A stretch of DNA of 64,000 bases from Atopsyche davidsoni. Its lineage: Eukaryota > Arthropoda > Insecta > Trichoptera > Hydrobiosidae. Below are positions 13,436 to 27,900 of this stretch, piece by piece (the stretch's first letter is position 1; each line of letters starts with the position of its first letter). The stretch is taken from NCBI GenBank assembly GCA_022113835.1, contig JAILWY010000001.1, positions 5,890,001 through 5,954,000 of the forward strand. The letters are read 5' to 3'. A program made the position numbers and the translations under genes. The notes under the pieces are model-generated. The model was not told the origin of the DNA. It ran no database searches and saw nothing but the letters and a program-made list of their open reading frames with translations.

Positions 13436-14027
13436 GTTTGTTATGCTTATTTATAGAGAATACAATGAATCATAAACATTATTTATTTATTCGTTTTAAA
13501 AAATGACTTGTTACCAAATATATAAATATTTTTTTAAATATTTATTGATTCAAATAGTAGTAATGTGTTTGGTTTAAAATGCTTCACAAATAAATTTACT
13601 AAAACATTTTTAATTTTTGTAATCAAATAAATTAATAAATCCATCATTCCCCATCACAACCTGAAAACACCATGGAGATAGACATCGACTTTGTGGTTAC
13701 TAGCACTTTCAAAAACATCTTTACGAAATCAGATGATTTTTAAATGATTTCTATGGCTCTATTTACAAGCGGTGCACACATCTTAGGCGCCACACGAATC
13801 TAATACTTGTTAACGCTTTCACTTCTAGAACAATTTCAGGACATCAGACCGATTACGGTGAAATCAAATATATTCTTTATTTATTGGTATATTTTCAAGA
13901 ATGTCTCTATTATGTTTTTTTATGATTATATCTTTTATTTCATGATCATGAAATAATGATGTACAATTTTTAAACATTGTATTACGTATGCAAAATTTAA
14001 GTCGATATTAAAAAATATATATATTTT

Positions 14028-14364
14028 TTGAAAACAAACCTATATTTTTTAAATGTGCTGACCATATTTTATATAATAATATTTAAAGTGGAAACTTCAA
14101 GTTCTAAAACTAATACTACAGTCATCAATAAAGAAGTCATTGAAATCCCAACAAATAAAAGCTTTAGTAACCGACAACATTCACGAAGACCAGCTGTGTC
14201 TTGTAATCGTAAAGTATAGACAGTTAATTGACAGGAATATAAAACAGCCTGCTAAAGATCATCTACTGCTCACAATAAATAAATTTCAGTCAATCAAATC
14301 CGTATCACATCCGCGAAGAAACCAGTCCCGAAAAGAGTATCCATCTTATATTCGCATGTCATGA
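14028..14364 (+). CDS. Candidate two-exon small secreted peptide
   Basis: Exon 1 would be 14028-14213 and exon 2 14290-14364, separated by a 76-bp intron (donor AAA then GTATAG, acceptor AATTTCAG), both phase 0, giving 86 aa. The protein starts MKTNLYFLNVLTIFYIIIFK, a convincing hydrophobic signal peptide, and then has a Ser/Thr/Asn-rich stretch and several basic doublets (RR, RK) like processing sites, ending EYPSYIRMS. The donor is weak. Unspliced, exon 1 alone gives 63 aa, and a second frame from 14140 overlaps and ends at the same stop. No family is recognised. Expression data are needed to tell a real peptide precursor from a chance ORF. Confidence 0.3.
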
Positions 14365-14514
14365 TATACCGTTACGCGTTCTCCTTCTGAGGCGAAGAGA
14401 AGCGAAGCTGCTTCGTTGTTTATGGTACGAAGAGTCGGCGAGTTCTCGATGGTTCCGCCTCCGCAAAGATCCAATGTTGCCAGCGCAGACCGTTCAACGT
14501 GTCGGTTATAAAAC

Positions 14515-14898
14515 ACTTGAGTGATTTTTCCACATGTTAATTTTTATTGGTGACCGGTTTCGCCAACTAAGTCTGATAATGCCAACGTGAAAGGTTGGCG
14601 AAACCGGTCACCAATAAAAATTAACATGTGGAAAAATCACTCAAGTATTTTATTATATTTAACCCTTTGAACTACGGACTTTTTTTTTTTTGTTTTTTTT
14701 AAATTACAATGTGAATGCGTCCGAATGGCAGCAATTACTTTGCAAAACTGACATAAAGGGTTGAATACGCACCTAGACTTCTTATAGGGTAAACAATAAA
14801 AGGTGCACTATGGAGACCTATAGTCGCCAACGGAGTGGAAAGGGTTAAAATATTAAAATGGAATTCCACCAAGTACTCTCTGTCAAAAATATTGAATA
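14515..14898 (-). repeat. Foldback hairpin element family FB, copy 1 (interrupted)
   Basis: Two 53-bp arms (14515-14567 and 14594-14646) are perfect inverted copies around a 26-base loop. The GC-rich core is GGTGACCGGTTTCGCCAAC and the outer arm starts ACTTGAGTGATTTTTCC. To the right the element continues at 14849-14898 with GGAATTCCACCAAGTACTC and CTGTCAAAAATATT, which match copies at 34780 and 50041 in the opposite orientation. A separate TTAA-flanked element (14663-14844) splits the copy. Confidence 0.8.
14663..14844. mobile_element. piggyBac-like MITE nested in FB copy 1
   Basis: A 182-bp segment is flanked on both sides by TTAA (14659-14662 and 14845-14848). Its ends are CCCTTTGAACTACGG on the left and GGAGTGGAAAGGG on the right, short inverted repeats starting CCCTTT. 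TTAA duplication and CCC-starting ends are characteristic of the piggyBac superfamily. Removing it restores continuity with FB copy 3. It has no coding capacity. Confidence 0.65.
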
Positions 14899-15279
14899 TT
14901 TATTTATTTCAACCATGATTGAGCACATAATTCTCAGAAGATTTTGAGTCCCATATAAGCCTATTCAATATCCTTTCTATTTTTTTTATCCCATATATTT
15001 TATTTTCATTGTATTTAATTTGAATGCAAGTATATTTTATGATCTATGATTATAGGAGCGTGTGTTTGATATCAGCTATTTATACTTGTTCGGAGATACA
15101 TAAAATTTTATATTTTATGCATGCACAGAAATCAAAAGTTTTTTTTTAATAATTTTGTTTTTAGGGACGTTCAAAAATAAATAAATTACATGATTTTTAG
15201 TTTATTTTAAATGTTGTTCACAATTGATAGTGATTAAGAACATTTTTTCAAATATTGAAAATTGATTAAAGAAACTCGT

Positions 15280-15352
15280 GGATTGTGTGGGATTTGAACC
15301 CACATCTCCAAGCTTACGTGGCCGGTGCATTACCAATTATACTAACGAATCG
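15280..15352 (-). repeat. tRNA-like sequence (pseudogene or SINE head)
   Basis: On the minus strand TTAGTATAATTGGTAATGC resembles an A box and D arm, and GTGGGTTCAAATCCCAC forms a good T arm with a canonical B box. The putative acceptor stem does not pair, so a functional tRNA is unlikely. Confidence 0.45.
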
Positions 15353-15414
15353 CTAGTACTAAGCAATAATTTTTAACAATCATGTCATTATGCCAATTAA
15401 ATATTGTTAACAAT

Positions 15415-15565
15415 AGTTACGGCTACGCTTGCAATACGGAATGCGGCTACCCTCTGCCCCTGCGCGCAGATTGTGAGGCTTTTCAAGATGCGGTTTAGGC
15501 GGATTTCTATGATTTTTTTTTAATTGCTTGTTTAGGAAGTAATATGCGTAAAATATCCTCCTTCT
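15415..15565 (+). repeat. Dispersed repeat R2, copy A
   Basis: This block is similar to 43960-44115 over about 150 bases. Shared words are GGCTACCCT, CTCGCAG or GCGCAGATT-like segments, a GGCTT block, GGATTTCT and TATGCGTAAAA versus TATGTGTAAAA. Both copies sit just upstream of probable transcription starts. Confidence 0.5.
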
Positions 15566-15589
15566 GCATGAGCAGGAAGGTTCTTGCGT

Positions 15590-15924
15590 CATTTGTGCCT
15601 GGGGTCGGCAGCACCAGCCGCCCCCGCGCGCCGCCGCCGCTCATTCGATCGAAGGCTTCCGCGGGAGTCAGACTTTGTTCAAAGTCATCCGAGCGCCCGA
15701 GCCGTGCGGTCCTGTCGCGCGCCCGGCGATTATATATTCTTCACTTACAATATTTTTATACATTTAATATTTCATCTGATCACTACTAACGCATTATCTT
15801 ATCGAACGTACGAAATATAATTACGAACATTCAGCTTGCTTAATCGCGATCTTGTGCTACTTTGATTGGTCGCGATCGGTTGTTTGTGTCATCGCAGTTT
15901 GGATTAACAACAAGATACGAAAAG
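15590..15924 (+). promoter_or_regulatory. CpG-rich promoter island and candidate 5' noncoding exon
   Basis: A sharply GC-rich block (15600-15725, with CCCCCGCGCGCCGCCGCCGC) is followed by TATATATTC at 15732 and, at 15924, a strong splice donor (AAAAG then GTACGT). No open frame of note lies between. This has the form of a transcription start and untranslated first exon. The next plus-strand acceptor clearly belonging to a gene is at 28087, in front of the SHIPPO-repeat gene, so this may be its first exon across a 12-kb intron. That link is inference; the island could also serve an unannotated noncoding RNA. Confidence 0.4.
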
Positions 15925-18900
15925 GTACGTGAAAATATTATTTCTTATCACAAAATACGTGTACTATGGTTTATTTGTATAAGTAATAAAATATCAAAAA
16001 TCTTCCATATTTTTTAAAACTTAATTAATATAATTATATACCCGTAGATAAGTTTGATAACGATAAAAGCAAGTAGGATTGGAAATTCATTTTTTACTCA
16101 ATCTGTTATACGAAGGCGTCATACTATTTACATCACTTCCTTGCATTAATTAAATGCACTTTTTTATTATACAATTAAGAAATATGTTTTAACAAGCTAA
16201 AGTGAAATGAAACTTGTTTATATTAGCATCGTTTGTATGTAATACAATTCAATTTACGTAATAGGACATTAATTGTACCGCACGAATTAACATAACAACA
16301 TAACTTGTGCTAATTAATCGAGATACACGGCGAGATATCTGCCACAGTGCTGCTATTTTTTTAAAAGTAAGTGCTAGCTGCAAAATTAATCACTCATTTC
16401 ATTGATAATATTCATTGAAAAGTGAAATGCAATTACAAGTCATTGCTATTTATAGATCAGACTAAAACGACCAGGACAAACAACACCTTCATGACGCAAT
16501 GTCAACAATATGCACATGGCATTTTGGAAACATTTTTATATGATTATACATCGTTTATGTGCGGTTTTATATAATATACACATCCATGCATGTTCTTTAA
16601 AAAAATTATCTTGAGATAAAGTATCTTGACACACACCACTTTATTCATACGGTATTATTTATACGATAAGCAAAATATTTTTATTGTACATAAAGAATTT
16701 CAAAGAATAAGTACACTTCAAAGAGTAAATACTGTTATTATTTAAATAGTTTACTACAACAATGAGTTAACGATTGCATTCTAAAAAATTCTCACACTGA
16801 TTCTTCAATAAATCTAGGTTTAACAGTTCCCACTTTAATACAATTACTTTAAGCTTCACGCTTAGTTTATTCCTCTCATACGCAAAATGGTTTTAGTTAT
16901 TCATTAGGAAATAAAATAAAAATTCTATTATTTTACAACATATGCGAACCCCAAGCTACCAATCTTTATATACAGAAATCTTCAATATTATTTATCTTTG
17001 GCTAATAAACATGCAATCGAATTGACGGATTCTAATAAATCTTAGACGTAAATATATAATAATTGCCATATTTGCTAGACTGTAGTCATACATGTATAAT
17101 GATTCATGTAGGTCCATATAAGGGCCCACCATTGAGTCACAACTCTACGGTTACACCAACAGACCGAGTGCACTCGCAGAGGCGTCTTAAGGCTGCATAG
17201 GTGTAATTTTTAGGTAATAACAACCTTAAAAAATACCGATCACAATATATCTGTTGATTTGGATCGATTTTTATTCGTATTTACACATAAAAAAAAGCTT
17301 ATTTTATGATTCGTTCATTCTCTGGCTTTTACCATTTTACAAGTATTTTCACATAAAACAACATCTTCATTTATAAGTATATTCAAAATGTGAAGAGATG
17401 GGTACTTCATTCTAGAGACATTAATGAAAATATCCGTAAATGTTTCTCTCATTGGGATCATAATAATAACTTTAATTAAAATAATTCATTTATTGTCCAA
17501 TACATCGCACCACTGTAGGACGAGTAGCCAAAAATGTATACACAACTCTGTTGACGACATTTTATTCACATGAGACAAACTATCTTTCAGTAGGATGAGA
17601 TAACCGTACAAAAATACAAATACACCTGACAATGAATCAAATAATATGGTCGAGTGAGACTATTTTTATTGACATAGTCGCTGTAAAAATATGCCGCATT
17701 TCATTCACGTGCGTTAAGCGTATCAAAGAAAAATTATGGCTGCTTATTTTTTTTATGTATACGGTCTATTGTTTTAGATACGGAAATTAGATAAGTTGAA
17801 AACTTTAGTGAAATCGTATTGCATTCTATGAATTTATTATTTTCTAAGAAAGTTTCTTCTTATAATGTTTACGATAGTAACTCACTTTCAAATATGATTT
17901 AAATATCCTATTTTTTCGGTCTTTATAAATTATAATCATTAAATGAAATTATGATATGATTAAATAGATAAAAATCAGATTTCTCTTTTGATTTCATTTC
18001 TATGTTGGTATTTATTGAATTGGGTAAATTGATTCAAGTTTCCGTTTTAAATTTTATATTATAGTGTTACGAAGAGCTCCTCTACAATAACACCCACGTT
18101 ACTTTAATTTATAATATTTAAAATAAACAGAACACAAACATTATACACAGGAAATCTAACCAAATTTTACTTTCCCAATTTATTGTCATTTATAAAAAGT
18201 CGTTTGATGGCATTGAATTTATTAAATATTAATTAATTTTAAACGCATTTTTCTTAGCTCGGCACGATTGTGGGTTTGATATATTCAAACTCAACTGATG
18301 ATGAATGCATAGTTTTTGTAATTATTTCAATTTTCATAAATATATTCAACGACGTGATTTATAAAATTAGCATGCGAATAGACAGACTGTCAGCCATAAG
18401 TCGTTTTATTGAAATATTTATATTTAAAAATATGTTATGTTTAATATAAAATCAAAAAATATAAACTTCTCTAATTTTCCGTCGTTTATTTTTTTTGGCT
18501 AATTGAAATTCATCCGCATCCATTTTTTTAAACTGATGTTTTATCGAATTGTAAATTTAAGTTTACCTTCAAAATAATCAATGATTGAACAACATTAAAA
18601 ATTATGTTCATCGAAATAATCACGAATACTTTCAAACAAAAAGTATAAATTGTATCGAAATATAAACTTTTCGAATAAAATTGTCTGTTTTGTGTTTTTA
18701 ATACAACACTTAAAGAAGTTCCAGGCGATAAAGGTAAAATTTTTTTTTTTTTAATTTTCATAAATTGCTTATTTCATAACCTACCTTTCGGCATTTATTG
18801 GCAAATAAATGTAAAATCCAAAATGCGGTACGACGATCAGCCGATAAAGTGTTAAAGCATCAATTATACGTGAAACATGCGTGACCTGTTCTCATAAACT

Positions 18901-21900
18901 CTTTTAAATTGAACAGGTGGTATCTCTATTCTCACGTACTTCAAGCTGTAGGATCTTAATTAGTTACACATCTAATTTAATTGTTATAAATTTACGACTC
19001 TGTTCATAAGACCACGATATATTGACCTTCGCTTCCTACATGAGATTTTTATGGATTTATAAATGTAACATAGAGACAGCGTGGGCCATATAATTGGCGG
19101 TTTTTCTTCCTTTATTGCCCAACGTGCATCAATCTTAATAAATGATTTTGCTTGTGTTTTTTGGCAATGATAAATGATGCTTAAACTATGAAATATTCTG
19201 TTTGTGAATACAAAACATGCTACTTTACCATTTTTCTTTGAATAACAATAAACGTTGCTTTCATATTACCATATGCCTATTTCAAAAAAATATTTAAATT
19301 ATTTTATTATGTTTAAATTAACACTTTGAATACAAATCATATGTAGTAAAGCGTTAAAAAAAACACTTTACTTTAAATACCCTAAACGACTGTACCGAAT
19401 GCAAAGTTTGCATTTCTGACTACGGTTTGTAGTTATTTTCATGAATACAGTTAAAATATTTCCATTTTTATTATTTACATAGACTTTCTATTTGACATGC
19501 ACGTAAAAAAAAACAAAGCATAAAGCATATTTCAAATGACATTTCATGACTTGAATAAATTTAGGCCAAATCTAATAAGATTTAATGGAACGAACAATTT
19601 GTCTTCACTCATTGACCTGCAGTTTATGTTTCACATTTAATGACATTATAAATTTAAAACATAAAACGGTACAGAGCAATTACATATAAAATGACTCATA
19701 CATATATAAACTAAATTATCAAAAAAAATTGTACCGTATTTTAGTGTACAAAAGAAAAAAATTGTTAAACAAGTAACATAATCTAACGTGTTCCGAAATG
19801 ATTGCGATCTAAAAATTAAAACATAAAACGGTACAACGCAATTACGTATCAAATAACTACTATATATAAACTAAATTATCAAAAACTTTACTGCACCTTA
19901 TTTTCAGTACAAAAAGAGAAAATAAGATTTTAAAAAAGCAACATTAATCTTCTGCGTACTGAAATGACTTGGCCATGATTTTGATTTATTTGTTAGCATA
20001 TACACGTTTCTAATGACTTTATTAATTACAGTGAATAGTTTATTAGGAATAACGATGCTGTCACTCAGACCTCCACCCAAATACACTTACTGGTATAATA
20101 TCATAAAGTATTATTACCATGTACGTGTTAATTTCAGATTTAAAAATAAACATTACGAAATGACCGTGAGAAGTGCTTCATCTCGCATTACCTTGCTAGA
20201 GCGTTGCAGTCGCACTCCAACTGCAATTATTTAATATTTTGCATTGTACTTTAACAAAAATAACAAAGACTTTAACTCATCTAATTCACCATAACAGTGC
20301 TAAAGAAATCTTAGATTACATCATCAAATATTTCTATGATATTAAACATAAGTGTCTATTATATTTTAAAAATCTTATCAAGTATTTGATATAATGCGTG
20401 CATTTGTTGTTATTGTATGCATGGTACAAATATCAAAGCAATTGTAACTAAACATGTTCACGTGCATGCCAATTGGGAGAGAGAAAACTATGCAACTAAA
20501 TCCACATTAAAAGACAAAAGGTATTAACGATTTCACACACAGTTAAAAAGCGTTTCGTTTCCACGGGCACTACCAAATGTCTAAACACTTACATTTATTT
20601 TACATTTATTACTGTTTACATGTATTTTTTTTTATTTTATATTTTCGTTTAACTCATAGCTTTTCATTTTTACGCTCTCCAACGTTTTAGTCCTTTGCTG
20701 GCATCAATTACGTTACTTTTGGGGATGACTGCTTGTAACGTGTATTTTTCCAAAAATTATCCAAATTGGCATATTTTTATGGTAAATAATTATCAAAATC
20801 TAAACATAAAACATTTTTCTTTCCCGTACACTATATTCGTATAATATAAAATTATTAAAACAATAAAATTTTATTTCTTTCTTATGAAACATCAAATACG
20901 AATAGCCAAATGGAGTAGGATTGCGATGAATTTTCTGAAAACTTTAAGGGTTTATTCAGACCCTGAAAGGCGAAAGCACATACCAATAAAAATAATGGTG
21001 ATTATCTTAGCTATTTGTTGATATATAAATTTTACGAACTAAGCAAGTATGTTGTGTATTATATATTATGGAGTGTCAATATTTATAATAACTCGTTAAG
21101 GAAATTATTTGTAGAATATTTTTTAAATATAGTGGAAGCATTGTTTTTTTGCATTTCTATTGTGATTTCGTTTGTTTTTTATAATTGTTGATATATTTAA
21201 AAAACTCAAAAACTTTTTTGCTTAAAAACACTCCGAGACTGTCTGGTGTGTTTTTATAATATTTTTAAAATTATTTCATGGTTATTATATTTAAGGCCAC
21301 TCTCTCAATACATCGTGTTGTGCTCGCCAGTGCTATTTGAGACGGTGTGATAGCGTTTGTTGGGTGAGCACGCTCAGTGAAGTATTGTTCGATCAGTACT
21401 AATGAATCCATAGTGATGTCAAGTGTCGGAGGTCACTGGGAGATGACGCCATGCAACAAAAATAATCGATTAGCAAAAAAAGTCAGGGAAGTAGACCAGG
21501 GACTTGGTGTTTTCTTAAATAGGCGATAAGGTGAAGGTGGGTTCGATAAGAATATTATTAATATCTGTATACTACTATCTTACAATCTGTGGGGTACATG
21601 TATAAAGTAATTAGATTTTAGCTCTGATTATTTACTATAGAAGTAAATAAATCAATTTAATTGAAGTACGTTAGAAAATTGAATGCAGCTAGAAACCAAT
21701 TATATAGACCGCATAATGCAATTTAAGTATTGCTAATACACAGAAGCTCATTTTCTGTCGTAAATGTTGCGTTCAATGTGAAGGTTATACCATGACGTGT
21801 TCAAGGATATAAGCAATTTTTTATTATTAAATATTGTATACACATAATATGCTTATTTTTTCAAAAATGTTATTTTTTCATTATTATAAAAATAATATCA

Positions 21901-24900
21901 CTATGTGACAAAAACATTTTTAAAAACTCTCAATTTATCGAGTATGTAACATGTTTAAAAATTAGTCAAAACTTACACATATGTGTTAATATTATATTTA
22001 TAGCTTTTTGAGAAATTCACATTTATAAATGCAAATAAAGTAACATTTGTTTCTTTTGAACTCTCAGGTGATTCTAGGTAATACGATTCCGGTAAACAGG
22101 AATTTGTATACAATAATTGTCTCATGCTCGTTGTGTCTTACAAATGAACGCATTTCATGGGTACTTGTGCTCGGTAGAACTGGTTTCTTGGCACACTTGC
22201 AAGAAGTGTTAGCCGCGTGAATCTTTCTTTATTTTTATCCATATTATGAAATCATTCAACCTCACATTCTCAGCTACTAGCGACATGTATGTGAACACTG
22301 AGCATTCAGTCGATAACTTAATCGCATTATTAATACAAGAGTATACATAGTTTGACGACATTGATTTTAAAATATATATAAATAGTGTTACGTCCCGTTA
22401 TAAAGATAAGTGGGAGTAGCAATTAGTTGACTTGCAGACTTACAGATCGGCTAAGCATATAATAAAATAAAATGATAAATCATGTATGACATAAGATGTT
22501 TAAAAAAATCAATCAATTTCTTCTACCTTAGATGGCAGTATGTTTTTTCGTAGCTATTTTCGATTTCCTGTTGAATTAAGTGGGCTTAAGTCTGAATAAT
22601 ATTTACTATATAGGCAACTCAGGAACGAGTTTGTTGAAAATAAAAATAAAAATATATAATAGGGTTACCTCACCTCAGAAATATGAGCTCGTCCACCATG
22701 ACGTAATTTTTGCAACCGTATGCATTGGGATCAAAAATTGACCTGCGTGATGAATACTATTGAAAAAATATTATTTATGATAAATGACTACGCTAGTTAT
22801 TTTATAATTTAAAGAAATGCCTCCTGAAACTTGTTTTATACATCTGTATAATTGTACCGAGTGTTATAAGAAAATAAAAAATCTTATATAAATAATAACA
22901 AACAGAAACATTCCTGGATATTTTATTTAATTATATTTAGTCGAAAATTTAGCCTGTGATAAAATTAAAATTAAGTGCTTCTAAAACAAATATCTTTAAA
23001 ACTTTTGAAATCAAAGTTTATTTTTATATCAGAAAAAAATATGAATTTATTGCATATTGGGAATAAAATTGATTTTATCTACTCATACTTATAATATAAT
23101 TTAACTATGACTTTCTACAAAGATAACCGTGCAATAAAAAATATTTCATTTATTTTATAGATTGCTTGCGTTTAATTCTGAACATTAAATTGATATAATG
23201 CAGCAATTAAATGTCTATATTAAATATATGGTTTCATTTTCGTATAGATAGTGTTGCTTTTTTATCATATTAATAATATCATCAATCAACAAGGTATAAT
23301 CGCAAATATCATTTATAGAGATAATAATCACCTGTCAGCAACATCACCTAATTTTATTCGACGTCTCAGCACTTTATAGATTGTAAAAAAATCATGTGCT
23401 GTTACTGCTAACAAGAAAATAAACTTTTTTATGTGTGTAGACCAACATTCATTATTCTTATCAATAAAATATATTATCAAAGTAGCAAACAAACGGTAAC
23501 GTTGCTTAATCCTTGTTTAAATCATTTTTTTTTTTTAAATAATCATTTTTTGAAGTGCACTGTTGAATTTGTGCTACGAAGATTATCTCTTATTAACAGT
23601 AGTATACTGTAGAAAATAATATATTATGTATTTATATTTTTCCAACTGATAAATACACAAAAAACTGAAACTTTTTTTTACTTCTAGTCATTTTAGATAA
23701 ATTTATTACGTGAGGGTGAGAAAAATAAGTTCTTTATAAACATGCCTACAAATACAATTTTGCTTTAAGTAAACGATTTATCTGTTGAGTATAATTTATG
23801 TTTATTTTGAACTGTAATATTCCTTGATGCATACATAATTTAACAAATAAATGTTCATTCAGTAATCCTGCAAATCCAATACTCAATCAAAATTATTGTA
23901 CAATTGATCAGTTTGTATGACTGTGCGGTAAATCGTGAACTTGCTTACATTTTTGATCTAGTCCCGGATGAATAGATTTGCAAATCACAATAATGAGCTG
24001 TGGAGTGAAACAATGGCATGCATCATTACTGCCTCTGCTTAGATGTCTAAGTGTACATTTTCATTCGTTTTATCCAGCTCTTTTCAATCAAGGACTGAAT
24101 AGTCACGTAATTTTCTTAAACTATCATGTAGGCATCCATTGTGTTATCTAATTGATTTCTTTTATGTCTCCATTTTTGAAAACACTTCGTTATATTTCTA
24201 ATTAATGCAGATCATTATAACGGTAATTAAAAATACAAAAACGTATAAACACATTGATAGTTCTTTTTTTAGGTCAGTGATTTGATTTGTCGACTTTGTT
24301 CCAAAAAAATCAAAGCTTAATCAGATTAATAATTTGCTCATGAAAATATTGCTTAAGAGTACAAAGAAATGAATAATTCTTTAATTTTTTTTATCAAGTC
24401 AAAAAAAATCTTGAAACCACCTTTTTTATAGATCTGCATATAATTTTATATTTATCAAATTCTCTTAATGTTTTAACGAAATTCATTGAATAAATACCGA
24501 AACAAAAAAATCATCAGTCGTCTTCTTAAAATATTCATGTTATTATTATATTAATATTTGTCCACTCAATTCTTTGCATCATTTCTATTATCTTAAATAG
24601 ATATGTCCTGTTTTAATTAAACACAGCTTCAAAGATTATTTCTAAAGCAATATTTTTTAATGATTACGGCCATATTAAAAGGGTATCATTAATTAATCAT
24701 GTCAACAGTTTAAACATCCACGCACACCTTACAAGGATCGATCAAGTCTCATAAATTACCCACCGAGCCACAGAAAGGTGCCTATAGACTGGTTTAAGTA
24801 ATCTCTGTGAACATTTCCATTCAAATGAGAGACTCGTAAGTGTTTCCTTATAATAATAACATTGCAATGATATGTACCTAATTTTCTGTAACGTAATCCA

Positions 24901-27900
24901 AAACGTTTTTTATTATAAACGAATATGAGTCATGTATTATTTTTCAAGTATCTTGGGAGAATCGCACCTTATGACTAAAGCCTGAACCGCAATTATGAAA
25001 CTTGGCCTCAACTGAAAGATTGCCCTTAACGCAATCGATACCTTCTTAAAAATACCTTTCTATTTTACATTTCAGGATAACATAAAGATAATAATACATC
25101 TGAAGTTTGTCTATCGCTACGAAGTATCTGAAAATCCTAAAATCATTTTCTTCTCGCCCTTTTTTTCATACAGCACTTACGTTTATTTACGGTCGCTCTC
25201 ACGGTCAAAAGAGTTAATCTAAATATTTCAACACTTAACAAAGACCACAAAAATATATTTATACGTACGAAAACTCACCTTTACGTATTGTCTCTTAGTT
25301 AGGCTAAACATGAATCTTTATTTACATACGCAAATAATAAATTTATAAACAAATCGGAACTTTGAATAGACTGGCCTTAAATCTTAATCAATATATTTAC
25401 TTCAGAATTTTGACATGATGTATTGAAACGTGACCGGTAAAATGTTTTTAATTACATTGTGGTTTATTTAAGCACGTTCTATACTGTAAAAGCTAAGTAT
25501 TTACATACCAGTGTAAGATTTCAGCTCCTTTTATTGAGCACTCACGTTGCTCTATGCATACAAATTTGTATACACAATTTTTCACTACATAGCTATCATA
25601 TAAATAATGTATTTTAGTGAAAGCCGTTTTACCAAAATAGGAACGATAGTTTATTTTCGTGAATTATAAATAGTCGAGCAAAAACAAATCCCCAGGACTT
25701 TTTATTCATAAGAAATCAATTAAAAATAATTTAAATATTAGAAGCTGTAAATAATTAATTTTAAGCACTTTTGAAAAATTATATTCACAGTCAGTCGTGA
25801 ATAATATATGTCTTATAATGTTTCTCACACACAAACAATTTAAAGTAATTTATCAGAAAAAATATTATTTTTGGTGAATAATGATATGAAAAGAGTTAAT
25901 ATCAAATATTTCACACTGTTCTCAAGTTTATGTTTCAAATAAATATTCTTACAAGTTTAAAACGTCTCTCCGTGTATGTTCATGCCGTAAGGTTATTTGT
26001 GTTGAAATTCTAAACACACAGCCATCAAGCTAAACCAAAAACAACACTTAAAACTGGCAGGTCTGCAAAGAGTTACAAATCACGTTGCTACAGGCACTTC
26101 AGTGGGTAAGAACTTCGCAGAACTTGGAAAATAGCAGGTCTTACATACAAATCTGGCTGCAGTTATGTAAACATTTTCCTAACAGGGAACTAAACCACTG
26201 TCGTTTCTGCATTCCCGGTTTGTAAAACACTATAAAAGCAAAGTTAGTACTTATTTTCTTTCCAAACATTCCATTTTTAGATTCACGTATTTGTTTGTAT
26301 TAAGCTATACACATATGGTGCATATTTCAAAACGTCCATTCGCTTAAGGATTGGCAAATAAAATATTTAATTTAAAATAAATAATCAAAATCTATAATCG
26401 TATCACAAAGTACAAATTTCATGAGGTCCTGTGTACGAGTATTTAAAAAAAACATACCTCGAATGAAATTGAAAAAATTTTTTTTTTTGAATAGTGTGTT
26501 CAATGATTACATTTCAAGTGGGATATTTAATAATCAATTTTAAAATGATCTAAATGTAATAAAAAAAACTTAAAAATAGGTTAAACGTTTATAGACAGGA
26601 ACCCACTAAAATATAGCCACAAATCAAGTCCGCTCATGATTCCAGCTCGTCATGCCAGGCGAGCCTCTAATCAATCCACCCTTGCCGGTTAATTTACTGA
26701 AAACTGAGTATGGCCGGGGAATGAGGCTTTATCAAGCAACTGGTAGCGTCCCGGCGCGAGCTGGTACGTCCCTACGTCACAGTAAAAGCCTTCGTGCTTC
26801 AGGCCTACCCATACAGGGGCGCATATCGCTTCTTCAACGTATAAAAATGTTATTTATAACTTTATTTCCATCTTGCTCTTTATAAATACGGATTCGTGGA
26901 CTGTTTAACCTATGATGGGGAAAAAAATAACGTAACGAGTTTGTTTTGGCTTTTCTGTAATACTTTTAGCATTAATTTTATGTCATGTTTCCAAATGACA
27001 AATGTGAAAGCGAAATACTTTTTATGTTTAAATATTTTTATTTTCGAATTGTTGTGGATACTAAAGTATTCTGGGGTCTGCTAGTGTGAGATTTTTCTCA
27101 GATATACGTATAAACCGTAAAGCTAAATGACCCGTTGTAGGCTCATTGTCTACAGCCTAATAGTTAAGTTTTGATGAGTGTTCTAATCGAAGATCTTTGG
27201 TCTCCATTTTTGTTGCTTTTCAAGTCATCTTCATTACGTTTAATGAGTAAGAAGTTGGCACGAGAAATAAAAACGTCTCATTGTTATCGCCCTCCTCACT
27301 CTGCTTTCTTTACACCATTTTATACCTTTATAGAAGAATTCGACGTTCACCTCGCATATTTTACTTGAAATATAGCAATTTACATTCAATTTTTTGAAAT
27401 GGCTTCGATAAACTTCGATGTACCTCATATTGAAAAAATCACCTATTTACAATGACTACCATGAGAATTTTACATTTATGGTTAAATTTTTTTTTTTTTT
27501 TGAAATCAACGATACTTATAATTTTCATAGTTTTACAAAACTAAATAAGTATGTGTTTATATAGGAAGTACTGCAGCTGGTGCCGCCCCTACGCCTCTTT
27601 AGCTGAAACTTCCTTTCCCGAGCATACCGGCTGAAGGGATCGATACCTGTGCTTCCCCGTACTTGCCTAGCGTCAATCGACTTATTTCAGCCCATCGCGA
27701 TTTCACAAACACACCACAGAAATAGAAGTTTATTTCAGAGCATTCCACCAGCCCACGGATAATATTAGAATGGCGACGCGTCACAATACAAATTATTTTC
27801 GTTGGAAAGTTTACTGCGATTACCGTGGCCTTTCTTTCTGTAAACTTATAAATCATTTTATACGAATGAAAACTTTTGTCGTTAATATTATTTTTTTAAT

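Noticed and set aside
13930..13948. Perfect 18-bp palindrome ATTTCATGATCATGAAAT
   Set aside because: It is short, single and without context; not enough to call a regulatory site.
15280..15352. Functional tRNA gene on the minus strand
   Set aside because: The T arm is good but the acceptor stem does not pair, so it was listed only as a tRNA-like repeat.
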